NCBI GenBank assembly: GCA_003250395.1 | Contig: QKGM01000038.1 | Location: forward strand, 310,001 to 374,000 | Direction: 5' to 3' | DNA: 64,000 nt | Source: Bacteroidota bacterium | Lineage (GTDB): Bacteria; Bacteroidota; Bacteroidia; Bacteroidales; TTA-H9 | Shown: one piece after another, positions 1 to 10,277 of the stretch | How positions within the stretch are numbered: position 1 is the stretch's first letter | How the letters are laid out: each line of letters opens with the position of its first letter | Translations under genes and position numbers: made by a program | Notes under the pieces: generated by a model | Databases searched by the model: none | What the model was told of the DNA's origin: nothing | The model's input: only the letters and a program-made list of their open reading frames with translations

Positions 1-587
1 CTAAGACAAAAATTGCAAGACGTTTCAAAGATCCTATATACGGACCTGATAAATATTTCGAAAAGAAGAATTTCCCTCCTGGAATGCATGGTAATTCGAA
101 GCGAAGGAACAAGCAGAGTGAGTATGGAATTCAGCTTGCTGAAAAGCAAAAAGCAAAATATACATACGGAATTCTTGAGCGTCAGTTCAGAAATCTATTT
201 GAAAAAGCTGCAAGAGCGCATGGTATTACTGGTGAAGTTCTTTTACAATTTATCGAAGCACGGTTAGATAATGTAGTTTACAGACTTGGTATTGCACCGT
301 CTCGTAGTGCTGCTCGTCAATTAGTTGGTCATCGTCATATTACCGTCAATGGTTCTGTAGTTAATATCCCATCATACCACCTTCGTCCCGGTGATATTAT
401 AACAGTTCGGGAGAAATCAAAATCTCTTGAAGTAATAACTAATTCACTCTCTGGACGTGGGCAACAATATAGCTGGCTTGAATGGGATAATTCCATGATG
501 ACCGGTAAATTTATGAACTATCCTCCTCGTGAAGAAATTCCCGAGAATATTAAGGAACAACTTATTGTTGAGTTGTACTCCAAGTAA
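1..587 (+). CDS. rpsD: 30S ribosomal protein S4, 5' partial
   Basis: Ribosomal protein S4 is a primary 16S rRNA-binding protein that nucleates assembly of the small subunit. The frame is open from base 3 and continues with the typical S4 motifs KTKIARRF and [13 protein letters not shown] near the N-terminus, then the S4 RNA-binding fold ([38 protein letters not shown]). About eight N-terminal residues lie outside the window, so the start is not visible; the first ATG inside the window (84) is internal. It is followed after 39 bp by rpoA in the usual rpsD-rpoA-rplQ order of the alpha operon. In other bacteria S4 represses this operon; no such site can be judged here. Confidence 0.97.
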   Translation, partial: KTKIARRFKDPIYGPDKYFEKKNFPPGMHGNSKRRNKQSEYGIQLAEKQKAKYTYGILERQFRNLFEKAARAHGITGEVLLQFIEARLDNVVYRLGIAPSRSAARQLVGHRHITVNGSVVNIPSYHLRPGDIITVREKSKSLEVITNSLSGRGQQYSWLEWDNSMMTGKFMNYPPREEIPENIKEQLIVELYSK

Positions 588-626
588 TTTATTGTTTGAT
601 CTGTTTAATTAGATAACAACCAATAT

Positions 627-1619
627 ATGGCTCTATTGACTTTTCAAAAACCGGATAAAGTGATCATGGTTCACTCCGATGACAACAAGGGAATCTTTGA
701 GTTTCGTCCATTGGAACCTGGATTTGGTATCACAATTGGAAATGCGCTTCGTCGAATTCTTTTGAGTTCATTAGAGGGCTTTGCAATTACTTCGGTACGT
801 ATCGACGGTGTAGATCATGAGTTCTCCTCGATCAAGGGCGTAGTTGAAGATGTTACTGACATCATCCTTAACCTTAAACAAATCCGTTTCAAACGACTTG
901 TAGATACAGAAACCAGCGAAAAGGTTCACGTTGTGATCGGCGATCAGGACCAATTTACTGCCGGAAATATCAATAAATTTCTTTCTGTGTTTCAGGTTCT
1001 GAACCCGGGCGTTGTTATCTGTAATATGGAACGCTCTGTCAAGCTTTCGCTTGAGCTTACCATCGATAAAGGACGAGGCTATATTCCAGCCGAAGAGAAT
1101 AAAGCCCTGAATGCGCCGATTGGTACTATTGCTATGGATTCAATTCATACTCCAGTTAAGAATGTGCGATACAATGTAGAAAATTTTCGTGTTGAACAGA
1201 AAACTGACTACGAAAAACTCATTCTCGAAATTGTTACGGATGGATCAATCACTCCAAAAGATGCATTAAAAGAATCTGCGAAAATTCTGATTCATCATTT
1301 TCTCCTTTTTAGCGATGAAAAGATAACTATGGATTTGGAAGTGAAGGTGATGAATGATGATCTTGATGAAGGATCATTACATATTCGCCAATTGTTGAAA
1401 ACCAAACTAATCGATCTCGATCTTAGTGTCAGGGCTCTTAATTGTCTTAAGGCAGCTGATGTCGAGACTCTTGGAGATCTTGTTTCATACAATAAAAGCG
1501 ATTTACTTAAATTCCGTAATTTTGGGAAAAAATCACTCACTGAACTCGAAGAGTTGGTTGATACTAAAGGGCTGGAATTTGGGATGAAAGTTGAAAAATA
1601 TAAACTAGATAAGGATTAA
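627..1619 (+). CDS. rpoA: DNA-directed RNA polymerase subunit alpha
   Basis: The alpha subunit dimerises to start assembly of RNA polymerase and contacts activators and upstream promoter DNA through its C-terminal domain. The 330-residue product has the normal length. The N-terminal dimerisation domain carries [17 protein letters not shown] (residues about 33-50), and the C-terminal domain (about 250-320) carries the helix-hairpin-helix segment with [15 protein letters not shown] and [12 protein letters not shown]. It lies 39 bp after rpsD and 5 bp before rplQ, so the three genes are almost certainly cotranscribed. No internal anomaly is seen. Confidence 0.98.
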   Translation: MALLTFQKPDKVIMVHSDDNKGIFEFRPLEPGFGITIGNALRRILLSSLEGFAITSVRIDGVDHEFSSIKGVVEDVTDIILNLKQIRFKRLVDTETSEKVHVVIGDQDQFTAGNINKFLSVFQVLNPGVVICNMERSVKLSLELTIDKGRGYIPAEENKALNAPIGTIAMDSIHTPVKNVRYNVENFRVEQKTDYEKLILEIVTDGSITPKDALKESAKILIHHFLLFSDEKITMDLEVKVMNDDLDEGSLHIRQLLKTKLIDLDLSVRALNCLKAADVETLGDLVSYNKSDLLKFRNFGKKSLTELEELVDTKGLEFGMKVEKYKLDKD

Positions 1620-1624
1620 TAAAA

Positions 1625-2095
1625 ATGAGACACGGTAAGAAAGTCAACCATTTAGGCAGAACCAGCACACACCGAAAGGCAATGCTCTCCAATATGGCTT
1701 CATCTCTGATTCTAGCTAAAAGAATCACTACCACCGTTGCCAAAGCCAAAGAACTTCGCAAGTATGTGGAGCCTTTGATTACCCGTGGCAAAGAGGACTC
1801 CATGCATAACCGCCGTATGGTTTACAGTTATCTATGCAATAAGGAGGCAGTGACAGAACTTTTCCGCACTATTAGTGTTAAAGTGGCCAAACGCCCAGGA
1901 GGTTATACTAGAATTCTGAAGACTGGCAACCGTTTGGGTGATGCTGCTGAAATGTGTATGATGGAACTGGTCGATTTTAATGAGCTGATGATAGGTTCAG
2001 CAAGAATTGAAGCTACACGTTCCACAAGGACTCGTCGCAGTAAGAAAAAAGCAACTGATGTTGCAGCTGATGCCGAGACAAAAAAGGATGAATAA
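1625..2095 (+). CDS. rplQ: 50S ribosomal protein L17
   Basis: L17 is a large-subunit protein near the exit tunnel. The N-terminus [20 protein letters not shown] is diagnostic, followed by [13 protein letters not shown] and the [21 protein letters not shown] segment around residues 90-115. At 156 residues it is longer than the roughly 115-130 of many bacteria, because of a charged, Lys/Arg- and Ala/Asp-rich tail, as is common in Bacteroidota. It starts 5 bp after rpoA and closes the ribosomal block. Confidence 0.97.
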   Translation: MRHGKKVNHLGRTSTHRKAMLSNMASSLILAKRITTTVAKAKELRKYVEPLITRGKEDSMHNRRMVYSYLCNKEAVTELFRTISVKVAKRPGGYTRILKTGNRLGDAAEMCMMELVDFNELMIGSARIEATRSTRTRRSKKKATDVAADAETKKDE

Positions 2096-2134
2096 ATTTA
2101 ATACTTTGTAAATTCTTAGAGGAGGATGAAGTAG

Positions 2135-3478
<1,344 letters not shown>

Positions 3479-3508
3479 AGTTAGTTGTATATATTCTGGA
3501 GTCTTATG

Positions 3509-3543
3509 GCGTCATAGATAGTCAAATCTATGACGCTGTTTTT
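3509..3543 (+). terminator. Rho-independent terminator after eno
   Basis: A perfect 11-bp stem (GCGTCATAGAT with ATCTATGACGC, 3509-3519 and 3526-3536) with a 6-base loop is followed by a T-rich run. It lies 30 bp past the eno stop and closes the ribosomal/eno transcription unit. Confidence 0.85.
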
Positions 3544-3560
3544 ATATTAAGCTGGATACC

Positions 3561-3595
3561 TTTTTTGTATGCTCGGCTTGAATCAAGTACATTTG
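3561..3595 (+). promoter_or_regulatory. Bacteroidota-type promoter for the 3614 gene
   Basis: A TTTTTTG element (3561-3567) is followed after 20 bases by TACATTTG (3588-3595), which matches the Bacteroidota -33 TTTG and -7 TAnnTTTG consensus. The ATG at 3614 is 18 bases downstream, giving a very short leader. Confidence 0.6.
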
Positions 3596-3613
3596 TAGCT
3601 CAAAATTGATGAC

Positions 3614-4774
3614 ATGGAATTGATTCAGGTTTCCAACAAGCTAGTGGAATTTGATTTTTTCGAAGTTGCACGTATTCTTTATCGTGATGATCCTCATTGG
3701 GTTTGCCCTTTAGATGTTGAGATTAAGGCTGTTTTTGACCCTTCTGCAAATATCTTTTATACTAATGGTGAAGCAGTCAGATGGGTATTATATGATAAAA
3801 ATAAACCAATTGGAAGAGTAGCTGCATTTATTAATTGGAAAAAAGCTAATGGATATGAAGTACCAACCGGTGGGATGGGCTTTTTTGAATGTGTCAACTG
3901 TCAAAATGCCGCCTTTATGCTTTTTGATGCCTGCCGTAATTGGCTTGAGTGTAGAGGAATGAAAGCAATGGATGGTCCTATCAATTTTGGAGAAAATGAT
4001 AATTTTTGGGGCTTACTGATTCAAGGTTATACACATCCAGGATATGGTATGCCTTATAATTTACCATATTATCAACAATTATTTGAATCTTATGGGTTTA
4101 AGGAGTATTTCCAGCAAAGGACCAATCACTTGGATTTGACTAAAGCAATTCCTGAGCGGTTTGAGAAAATAGCAGAATGGGCTCTACAAAAAAAAGAGTT
4201 TAATTACAAACATTTTAAATTTGGTCAATCAGAGAAGTTTCTTGCCGACTTTAAAATTATATACGACAAAGCCTGGAGGTTTCATGAGAATTTTACTCCA
4301 ATTGAAATTGATACTCTTCGAAAGACCTTCAAAAAAGCTAAAGCAATCATTGACCCTGAACTTATCTGGTTTGCTTATCATAATGATGAACCTATTGGTT
4401 TTGAAGTCATCTTTCCTGATCTTAACCAATTAATTAAGCCGTTTAATGGAAAGCTAAATCTGGTGAATAAATTTCGATTGATGTTAGGTATCAGACTTCA
4501 TAAATATTCCAGAGTTCGGATGGTTATAATGGGAATATCTCCAAATTTCCAGCGATATGGTATTGAAGCTGGGATTATACACCATCTATATAAAGTAATA
4601 CTTAAGAAACGTTGGATACGTGAATTAGAACTAAGCTGGGTAGGAGATTTCAACCCTAAGATGCAAGCTTTGCAAACCGCAACAGGTTCATTATTTGCAA
4701 AAAAGCATGTTACCTATCGATTTGCTTTTGATTCAGATTTAGAACTAGGCAGATCATCCGTCATTGGAAAATAG
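3614..4774 (+). CDS. GNAT-like acyltransferase family protein
   Basis: The 386-residue protein resembles a Bacteroidota family usually labelled GNAT N-acetyltransferase-like (YghO-like). What can be seen is an N-terminal module with conserved YRDDPHWVCPLD, a middle segment with MDGPINFGENDNFWGLL, and a C-terminal GNAT-like half in which MGISPNFQRYGIEAG resembles an acetyl-CoA binding loop (about residues 300-320). There is no signal peptide and no membrane segment, so it is probably cytoplasmic. It is a single-gene unit with its own promoter. The substrate is unknown, and the acyltransferase function is inferred from fold-like motifs only. Confidence 0.7.
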   Translation: MELIQVSNKLVEFDFFEVARILYRDDPHWVCPLDVEIKAVFDPSANIFYTNGEAVRWVLYDKNKPIGRVAAFINWKKANGYEVPTGGMGFFECVNCQNAAFMLFDACRNWLECRGMKAMDGPINFGENDNFWGLLIQGYTHPGYGMPYNLPYYQQLFESYGFKEYFQQRTNHLDLTKAIPERFEKIAEWALQKKEFNYKHFKFGQSEKFLADFKIIYDKAWRFHENFTPIEIDTLRKTFKKAKAIIDPELIWFAYHNDEPIGFEVIFPDLNQLIKPFNGKLNLVNKFRLMLGIRLHKYSRVRMVIMGISPNFQRYGIEAGIIHHLYKVILKKRWIRELELSWVGDFNPKMQALQTATGSLFAKKHVTYRFAFDSDLELGRSSVIGK

Positions 4775-5937
4775 AACATATTTCGTCCAAGGTTTAACTT
4801 GAAAATGTATGTCTTTATAATCTAAGGCAATCTGGCTTTATGGGGTTCATCTGCATTTTCGATTTTTGGGTACATTGAGGTACGTTAGATGATTGTTGTT
4901 AAGTCAGAAATTTTGCAGTAATTATTACGGTTTCGTAGGTTTGATCTCTCCTAATACATTACATCTCCCTATGTAGTCAATCATACGAATTGAGTACCAA
5001 TTTTTAAAAAATAAAATTGAGCTTCGGCCTCAATATGGGCGATTTTTTATATATCATGGGCGTGGTAGTTTTACTATCAGTGTATTAATGTTATCTTAAT
5101 CGATAGGATATTCACTATTTTAATAGCGTTGTGAACGAAGTCGGATTAAAGTTGGACAGAGTTATTAGAAAGAACTTTATTTCGAATTAATTCAAATAGC
5201 CATCAGGTTATTAATAGACCAAAACCAAACCATTGCAATTTTCAGGGATTACAAGTATGCTTTAATTATTCTTTTGAGCTTGTTTACAGTATATTAAAAG
5301 TACTTCCTTGGTGATAACGGTCTAGCCTCCCGACTTTTTTGTATTCGATGCCCTAATTTAATTTTTGGGTAATTGTCAAATATAAAATTCATGATAATAA
5401 ATCGGGCATATAAGATTACCGAACAACAATGAAATTTAATAAGTTTGGGGTTAAAAAATTCATTTAATTAGTTATTGGTAATCATTATCTTAACGAAATA
5501 TAGCGAGAAATTGGAAAACTAAATTTATTTAAGTCAGAAAGGCAACTTTCAGTCATTAAGTAACGTCTAATAAACAGGGAATAACAAAATGCTTCTTTGA
5601 GGATGCGGATTTGGTTGAAAGCAGTTTTGGATTTATCCATTATCCTTTCGATCAGATAAACAGGAAGTCTGATGAGTATCTCATTATGTACTGTGGGTAA
5701 AAATGATTTGGACAACACTGTTGTTTGAATATATATTATAGTACTGGTTCATTGGCTTAAGTCAATAAATTCACAAGTAACCATTTAGTGTGAAAATCAA
5801 TGGATGTTTTGCAGTGATTTCAATATTGCCATGATATTGTTCTTCAATGTTGCTTTATCAAGGTAGCTGTATTATTCAGTTAGTGTTAGTTGTGTTTCTC
5901 TGGTAATTTGTTATTAATTTTTAAACAATCTATTATT
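4775..5937. other. Gene-poor AT-rich stretch
   Basis: About 1.16 kb without a credible gene. The only frame over 60 codons (minus strand, 5485-5718) has no recognisable motif, and stops are frequent elsewhere. The composition is visibly more AT-rich than in the flanking genes. The one structured element is a hairpin at 5002-5034, listed separately. The final part must hold the promoter of the gene at 5938, but no clear TAnnTTTG motif was found. Confidence 0.6.
5002..5034 (-). terminator. Orphan terminator-like hairpin
   Basis: Read on the minus strand this is a stem ATTGAG/CTCAAT, with one extra C-G pair and one bulge, around a CGAA loop, followed by a T-rich run. It would terminate leftward transcription, yet no minus-strand gene lies to its right before 5938. 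It may mark a decayed gene or an untranslated RNA. Confidence 0.35.
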
Positions 5938-7845
5938 ATGAAGAAGTATATACTCTCTTTAATGGGTATGGTATGTTTGGTGTTTCCAGTGTTGAATGTA
6001 ACCGCCCAAAAAGTTATCCATTCTGAAAAAGCCATTGCTCGTGAACGTATGATTGAAAGAAGCGATGCTGTTGCTATTCCGTATAATGGTATAAAGACTG
6101 AAAAAGTTAAGGATAATATTTCGACTACAGATGTTTCTTCATCTGTAAATATTTTTTCAGTATTAATGGCTCAACAGCATTGCTTGATTTACAATCAGGA
6201 TTTGGATCTGTTGATGTTTACAAACCGGGGAAATCCCGGCGTTATTGCAACTGGTAATGAAATAGTTTCATCCATGTCTACTGATGATGGTGTGACTTTT
6301 GAATCAGAGATAGCACTTGCAAATACTGATATTTTGCGGCGTTATCCCAGTGGGGTTATTTACAATCCCAAAGGAAATACCATTGTAAATAATGCTTACA
6401 GGCTATTCGCAGGGCCCAGGACAGAAAGTAATAATTGGTCGAAAACATATTTGGCAAGTTCTACCTTTGGTGGGTTAAATACAGATGAAAAAATGGTCGA
6501 GAACAGTTCCGGACATGACTTAATTATCCGACATGGATTGACAGTTGATCCTGAAGGAGTTGCTCATATATGTGGAGCTTCTTATTCTCTTAACAGTCAG
6601 AATTATGCCATATACTGTGAGGGTCATATAATGAACGGTATTTTTAATAGCACCTCTGGTCAGTTCGAATGGACTGAACAAGTAATATACCCAGTAGTGA
6701 ACCATGCAGGTGATCAAACCTGGGATATCCTTGTTTCAGATATCAATGTGGCATTTTCCCCTGACGGGCAGGTCGGTTATATTTCGTTTGTTGGTGCAGA
6801 TGCGCGTAGTGGGGATGATTTGTGTTCATTTCAACCCATTCTTTATAAAAGTGTCGACAGAGGTCTTACTTGGGCGATCATGGATTACATTAATTTGAAA
6901 AATCATCCTGCTTTAACACCTTGGCTTCCAGGGTTAGCTCGTGATCATGAGATTGTTAAGCCGTTTGTTGCAGAAACCGATATGGTTGTGGATGGCAATG
7001 GGAATGCACATATCTTTATGTTGTGCAAAGGAGGCTCCAGTGATCATGCTGATTCTCTGGGTTATGTTTATAATAATGATAATGGTGCTCTATTTGAAAT
7101 GTTTAACCTGGGGCAAGGAAATGAATGGCTTATTCAATTTGTTGATACAATGAGAACTGATCAGGTATTATCCACCGAATCAGGCTATGGATCAGGGGAT
7201 GATGCTGTGGGATGGAATCATCGTGTACAGGCCGCTACCTCTCCGGATGGTGATTTTGTTTTTGTTACATGGAGCGACACCGATTCAAGTTTCTTTGAAG
7301 TCGATATCAATTTGTATCCGGATCTGTTTGGATGGGGACGTGATCTTGTAAATAACAGATCAACTAATGTGGTTGATTTTACTGGCTGGAGCGATGTATG
7401 GGGGGATAATTATTTCCATTTCTTATCGCCAATTGTCAAGCGGACAGAAAGTGGTTGGATACTCCCTGTTACTTCTACTGATATTCATACAAACAATAAT
7501 CCTGACCTTCCAGTATTTCATCGATTTATCCGAGGGATTACATTTAGTGACAGTGATTTTATAATTGATGGTGATAAAGAGTATGATTTGGAAGCATCTG
7601 TCAGTCTATACCCTAATCCTGTTTCCGAAAAGGTAAATATTGTTCTTTCCGCTCCTTATCAAGCAGAAATTGAATTGAGTATTTTTGATCTCACTGGTTC
7701 TAAAGTCTTGCCAAGTGTTACTGGAATTATTAGGACAGGGAATAGTAGTATTTCAGTTGATGTAAATTCTCTTAATACTGGAATATATTTCTTGAAGGCA
7801 CGAATTAACGCTGTTTACACAGTTAGAAAGTTTATTGTAAAGTGA
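5938..7845 (+). CDS. T9SS-exported protein, tandem family member 1
   Basis: A secreted 635-residue protein of unknown function. The start at 5938 is chosen over the upstream 5890 because it gives a clean signal peptide (MKKYILSLMGMVCL..., cleavage near TAQ, about residue 24). The body shares blocks with the three following genes: YNQDLDLLMFTNRGNPG, STDDGVTFESE, RRYPSGVIYNP, SGYGSGDDAVGW and TWSDTDSSFF, which resemble BNR/Asp-box sialidase-like beta-propeller repeats. The last 80 or so residues (about 553-635) form a type A T9SS sorting domain: LYPNPVSEKVNI, then NTGIYFLKA and a C-terminal RKFIVK. It is expected to be released or attached at the cell surface. It is the most divergent of the four copies. 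Confidence 0.85.
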   Translation: MKKYILSLMGMVCLVFPVLNVTAQKVIHSEKAIARERMIERSDAVAIPYNGIKTEKVKDNISTTDVSSSVNIFSVLMAQQHCLIYNQDLDLLMFTNRGNPGVIATGNEIVSSMSTDDGVTFESEIALANTDILRRYPSGVIYNPKGNTIVNNAYRLFAGPRTESNNWSKTYLASSTFGGLNTDEKMVENSSGHDLIIRHGLTVDPEGVAHICGASYSLNSQNYAIYCEGHIMNGIFNSTSGQFEWTEQVIYPVVNHAGDQTWDILVSDINVAFSPDGQVGYISFVGADARSGDDLCSFQPILYKSVDRGLTWAIMDYINLKNHPALTPWLPGLARDHEIVKPFVAETDMVVDGNGNAHIFMLCKGGSSDHADSLGYVYNNDNGALFEMFNLGQGNEWLIQFVDTMRTDQVLSTESGYGSGDDAVGWNHRVQAATSPDGDFVFVTWSDTDSSFFEVDINLYPDLFGWGRDLVNNRSTNVVDFTGWSDVWGDNYFHFLSPIVKRTESGWILPVTSTDIHTNNNPDLPVFHRFIRGITFSDSDFIIDGDKEYDLEASVSLYPNPVSEKVNIVLSAPYQAEIELSIFDLTGSKVLPSVTGIIRTGNSSISVDVNSLNTGIYFLKARINAVYTVRKFIVK

Positions 7846-7949
7846 TCATATTGTATTAGAATGAAGCATCCTTTTCTGTGTGGAGCAGAAATGTATTCAT
7901 TATTATTTTAATGCTTTACGTAAATTATTGCGAAAATAACCAATCAGAG

Positions 7950-7990
7950 TACCCGGGTATAGCATAATATCTTTCCCGGGTAGCTTTTTT
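7950..7990 (+). terminator. Terminator after T9SS family member 1
   Basis: A TACCCGGG/CCCGGGTA stem (7950-7957 and 7975-7982) with a 17-base loop is followed by GCTTTTTT. It isolates member 1 from member 2. Confidence 0.7.
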
Positions 7991-8096
7991 ATATCGAATA
8001 TTAGCTAATTTTGTAAGCGACTTCAGGGATGAAGTCGGCGCTCTAACCAGCGCAATGAGGAACTATAACCTATTGTCTAATTTAATCTTAAGTAAA

Positions 8097-10004
8097 ATGA
8101 AAAGAGTCCTACTCGTGGGTCTCGTTATTGGGTTAAGTGTATCTGGGTTTAGCCAGAGAAGCATTTCCAATGCGACCCAGCGCATGCAGAACGATCCGCA
8201 TGCATTGCGTGATGCAACTGTTTCGGGAAATCCGTTACAGTATCGACGTCCAAATCTTCCTAAAGCTACTTCAGAGGTGGATAAAGTAAAGATATCCAGT
8301 TCTTTGAATGTATACACTGTTCTTGTTGAAGAACAATCGTGTATGGCTTACAATTCCGATCTGGATCTGATCATGATGACACATCGTGGACAGACGAATG
8401 TAATAGGCACAGGTAATGACCTGATAACATCTATTTCTACAGACGGTGGTAATACTTTTAGTTCGAACATTGCTATTACATCACAAGGCGGAAGACTTCA
8501 TCGTTACCCGAGCGGTGTTATTTATAATCCAGCCGGTAACACTAACGTAGATGATGCGTATAGCGTTATGGCTGGACCTTATACAGTTTCTTCTTGGGAG
8601 GGAAATTATTTTGCCAGTACTACTTTTGGAGGTGCTAATACCGATGAAAATCCAGTTGAAACAACCGGAACAGGAGATTTGCTCTCGCGAAATGGTTTGA
8701 CCATTGATAATACCGGGAATGCTCATATGACCGGGCTTCAATACGTTGGCGATAGTGGTCCTACCAGCTTCCTTGGCTATGTGTACAAAGGGACATTTGA
8801 TAATTCCAGCAAAAAGTTTAACTGGACTTCACAAACTTTGTATCCCGATATCGTTAAAGGAACTGATGGTGCTTATTACATGAGTTATACACAGATTAAT
8901 ACAGCCTGGGCTCCTGATGGATCTGTCGGATATGTTTATTTTATTGGTTCTGATGCCCGTGCTGGGAATGATCGTTGCTCATACCAGCCAGTAGTATATA
9001 AGTCAACTGACGGTGGAGAAACATGGAACCAGATGGCTTATATTGATTTGAAGAACAATTCGGTTATGTCACCTTATCTTTTTCCCCTGAAGAGGGAATG
9101 GAGTACTACCGGTACAGTAAAACCAATGTTTGCAGAAACTGATGGTGTTGTTGATGCCAATGGTAATCTTCATATTTTCACTTTAGCAAAAGGTTGTACT
9201 TCTGATCATATCGATTCTATTGGATATGTTTACACTCTTGAAAAAGGAGCTATCTTTGAACTTTACAATGAAGGCCAGGGTGATAATTGGACAGTTAGCT
9301 TTATTGATACCCTTGAGGCTCGTGATGTTCCTAAGGAAGAAAGTGGATATGGAACCGGTACTGATGCTTTGAGCTGGGGTCATCGGATACAGGCTAGTCG
9401 TTCTGATGATGGGAAAGTTGTATTTGTTACTTGGACAGATACAGATATCGAATTTTTTGGAACAGAGATCAACCTTTATCCTGACATTCTTGCATTTGCT
9501 CGTCATTTAGATTATGGGCCAGCGGAAGTGAAGAATTTTACCCGTGGTTCAAATGTTTATGGAGAAGCTTTTTATAGTTATGCTTCTGAGGTCACTATTG
9601 ATGATGGAACTTCATGGCAAATACCATATTCAATCACTGATATCAGATCTTCAAATGATCCGGGGTTACCAGTAACTTTTTATTATGTTAAAGACCTGAA
9701 GTTTGAACTTAGTGATTTCCCGGTGGGAATTGAATCAGTGTCAGGCATAGTAAGCAAAGTGAATGCATTTCCCAATCCAACCAATGGAACAACTACCTTC
9801 TCTATTGACCTAGCAACTGAGTCAAATATTGAAATTTCTCTCACAAATCTGATGGGGCAGACTGTGAGGAAGTTAGTAAATGAACAGGTGTCTTCAGGTA
9901 CGCATCAGTATACAGTCGATCTGAGCGATCTTACTGCCGGTGTGTATTTTTATGATATTATTGCTGGCCAGGGACGTATAACACGTAAATTAGTTGTTAA
10001 ATAA
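8097..10004 (+). CDS. T9SS-exported protein, tandem family member 2
   Basis: A secreted 635-residue paralogue of its neighbours; its function is unknown. The start at 8097 (MKRVLLVGLVIGLSVSG) is preferred to the upstream in-frame ATG at 8055 because it begins directly at the signal peptide, with cleavage near GFSQ. Shared blocks include SSLNVYTVLVEEQSCMAYN, STDGGNTFSSN, HRYPSGVIYNPAGNT, VYKSTDGGETWNQM (an Asp-box-like motif) and SGYGTGTDALSWGHRIQ. The C-terminal type A sorting domain starts at about residue 553 with AFPNPTNGTTTFSI and ends TAGVYFYDI...RKLVVK. It has terminators on both sides and is probably a separate transcription unit. Confidence 0.85.
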   Translation: MKRVLLVGLVIGLSVSGFSQRSISNATQRMQNDPHALRDATVSGNPLQYRRPNLPKATSEVDKVKISSSLNVYTVLVEEQSCMAYNSDLDLIMMTHRGQTNVIGTGNDLITSISTDGGNTFSSNIAITSQGGRLHRYPSGVIYNPAGNTNVDDAYSVMAGPYTVSSWEGNYFASTTFGGANTDENPVETTGTGDLLSRNGLTIDNTGNAHMTGLQYVGDSGPTSFLGYVYKGTFDNSSKKFNWTSQTLYPDIVKGTDGAYYMSYTQINTAWAPDGSVGYVYFIGSDARAGNDRCSYQPVVYKSTDGGETWNQMAYIDLKNNSVMSPYLFPLKREWSTTGTVKPMFAETDGVVDANGNLHIFTLAKGCTSDHIDSIGYVYTLEKGAIFELYNEGQGDNWTVSFIDTLEARDVPKEESGYGTGTDALSWGHRIQASRSDDGKVVFVTWTDTDIEFFGTEINLYPDILAFARHLDYGPAEVKNFTRGSNVYGEAFYSYASEVTIDDGTSWQIPYSITDIRSSNDPGLPVTFYYVKDLKFELSDFPVGIESVSGIVSKVNAFPNPTNGTTTFSIDLATESNIEISLTNLMGQTVRKLVNEQVSSGTHQYTVDLSDLTAGVYFYDIIAGQGRITRKLVVK

Positions 10005-10035
10005 ATTATTAGCTATTTATAAGTCTAAAACTATG

Positions 10036-10065
10036 CATGGCCGCCAAATGGCGGCCATGTTTTTT
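10036..10065 (+). terminator. Terminator after T9SS family member 2
   Basis: A perfect 10-bp GC-rich stem (CATGGCCGCC/GGCGGCCATG) with an AAAT loop is followed by six Ts, 31 bp past the stop of member 2. Confidence 0.9.
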
Positions 10066-10194
10066 ATGCAACAAATCTAAAATAGACTGTTTTATCATTT
10101 TTTAACGTAATTTAAAATATTATTTAGTGTTTTTTTGTTTATCTTATAACTTCTTTCAGACAATTGGAAAATAGCAAAGTTTTTTATGGTGGGC

Positions 10195-10224
10195 TTGCTA
10201 TACAAAAAAAAAAGTCTATATTTG
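10195..10224 (+). promoter_or_regulatory. Promoter of T9SS family member 3
   Basis: TTG (10195-10197) and TATATTTG (10217-10224) are separated by 19 bases, which fits the Bacteroidota -33/-7 consensus. A transcript starting near 10230 would have a leader of about 48 bases before the ATG at 10278. Confidence 0.6.
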
Positions 10225-10277
10225 ACTTTTCAGACAACGTGTTATTTATTTCTTGTTAAACCCTAAAACCCACAAAG

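Noticed and set aside
5485-5718. 77-codon minus-strand frame in the gene desert
   Set aside because: No motif, no clear promoter and no recognisable homology; kept only as part of the orphan-terminator observation.
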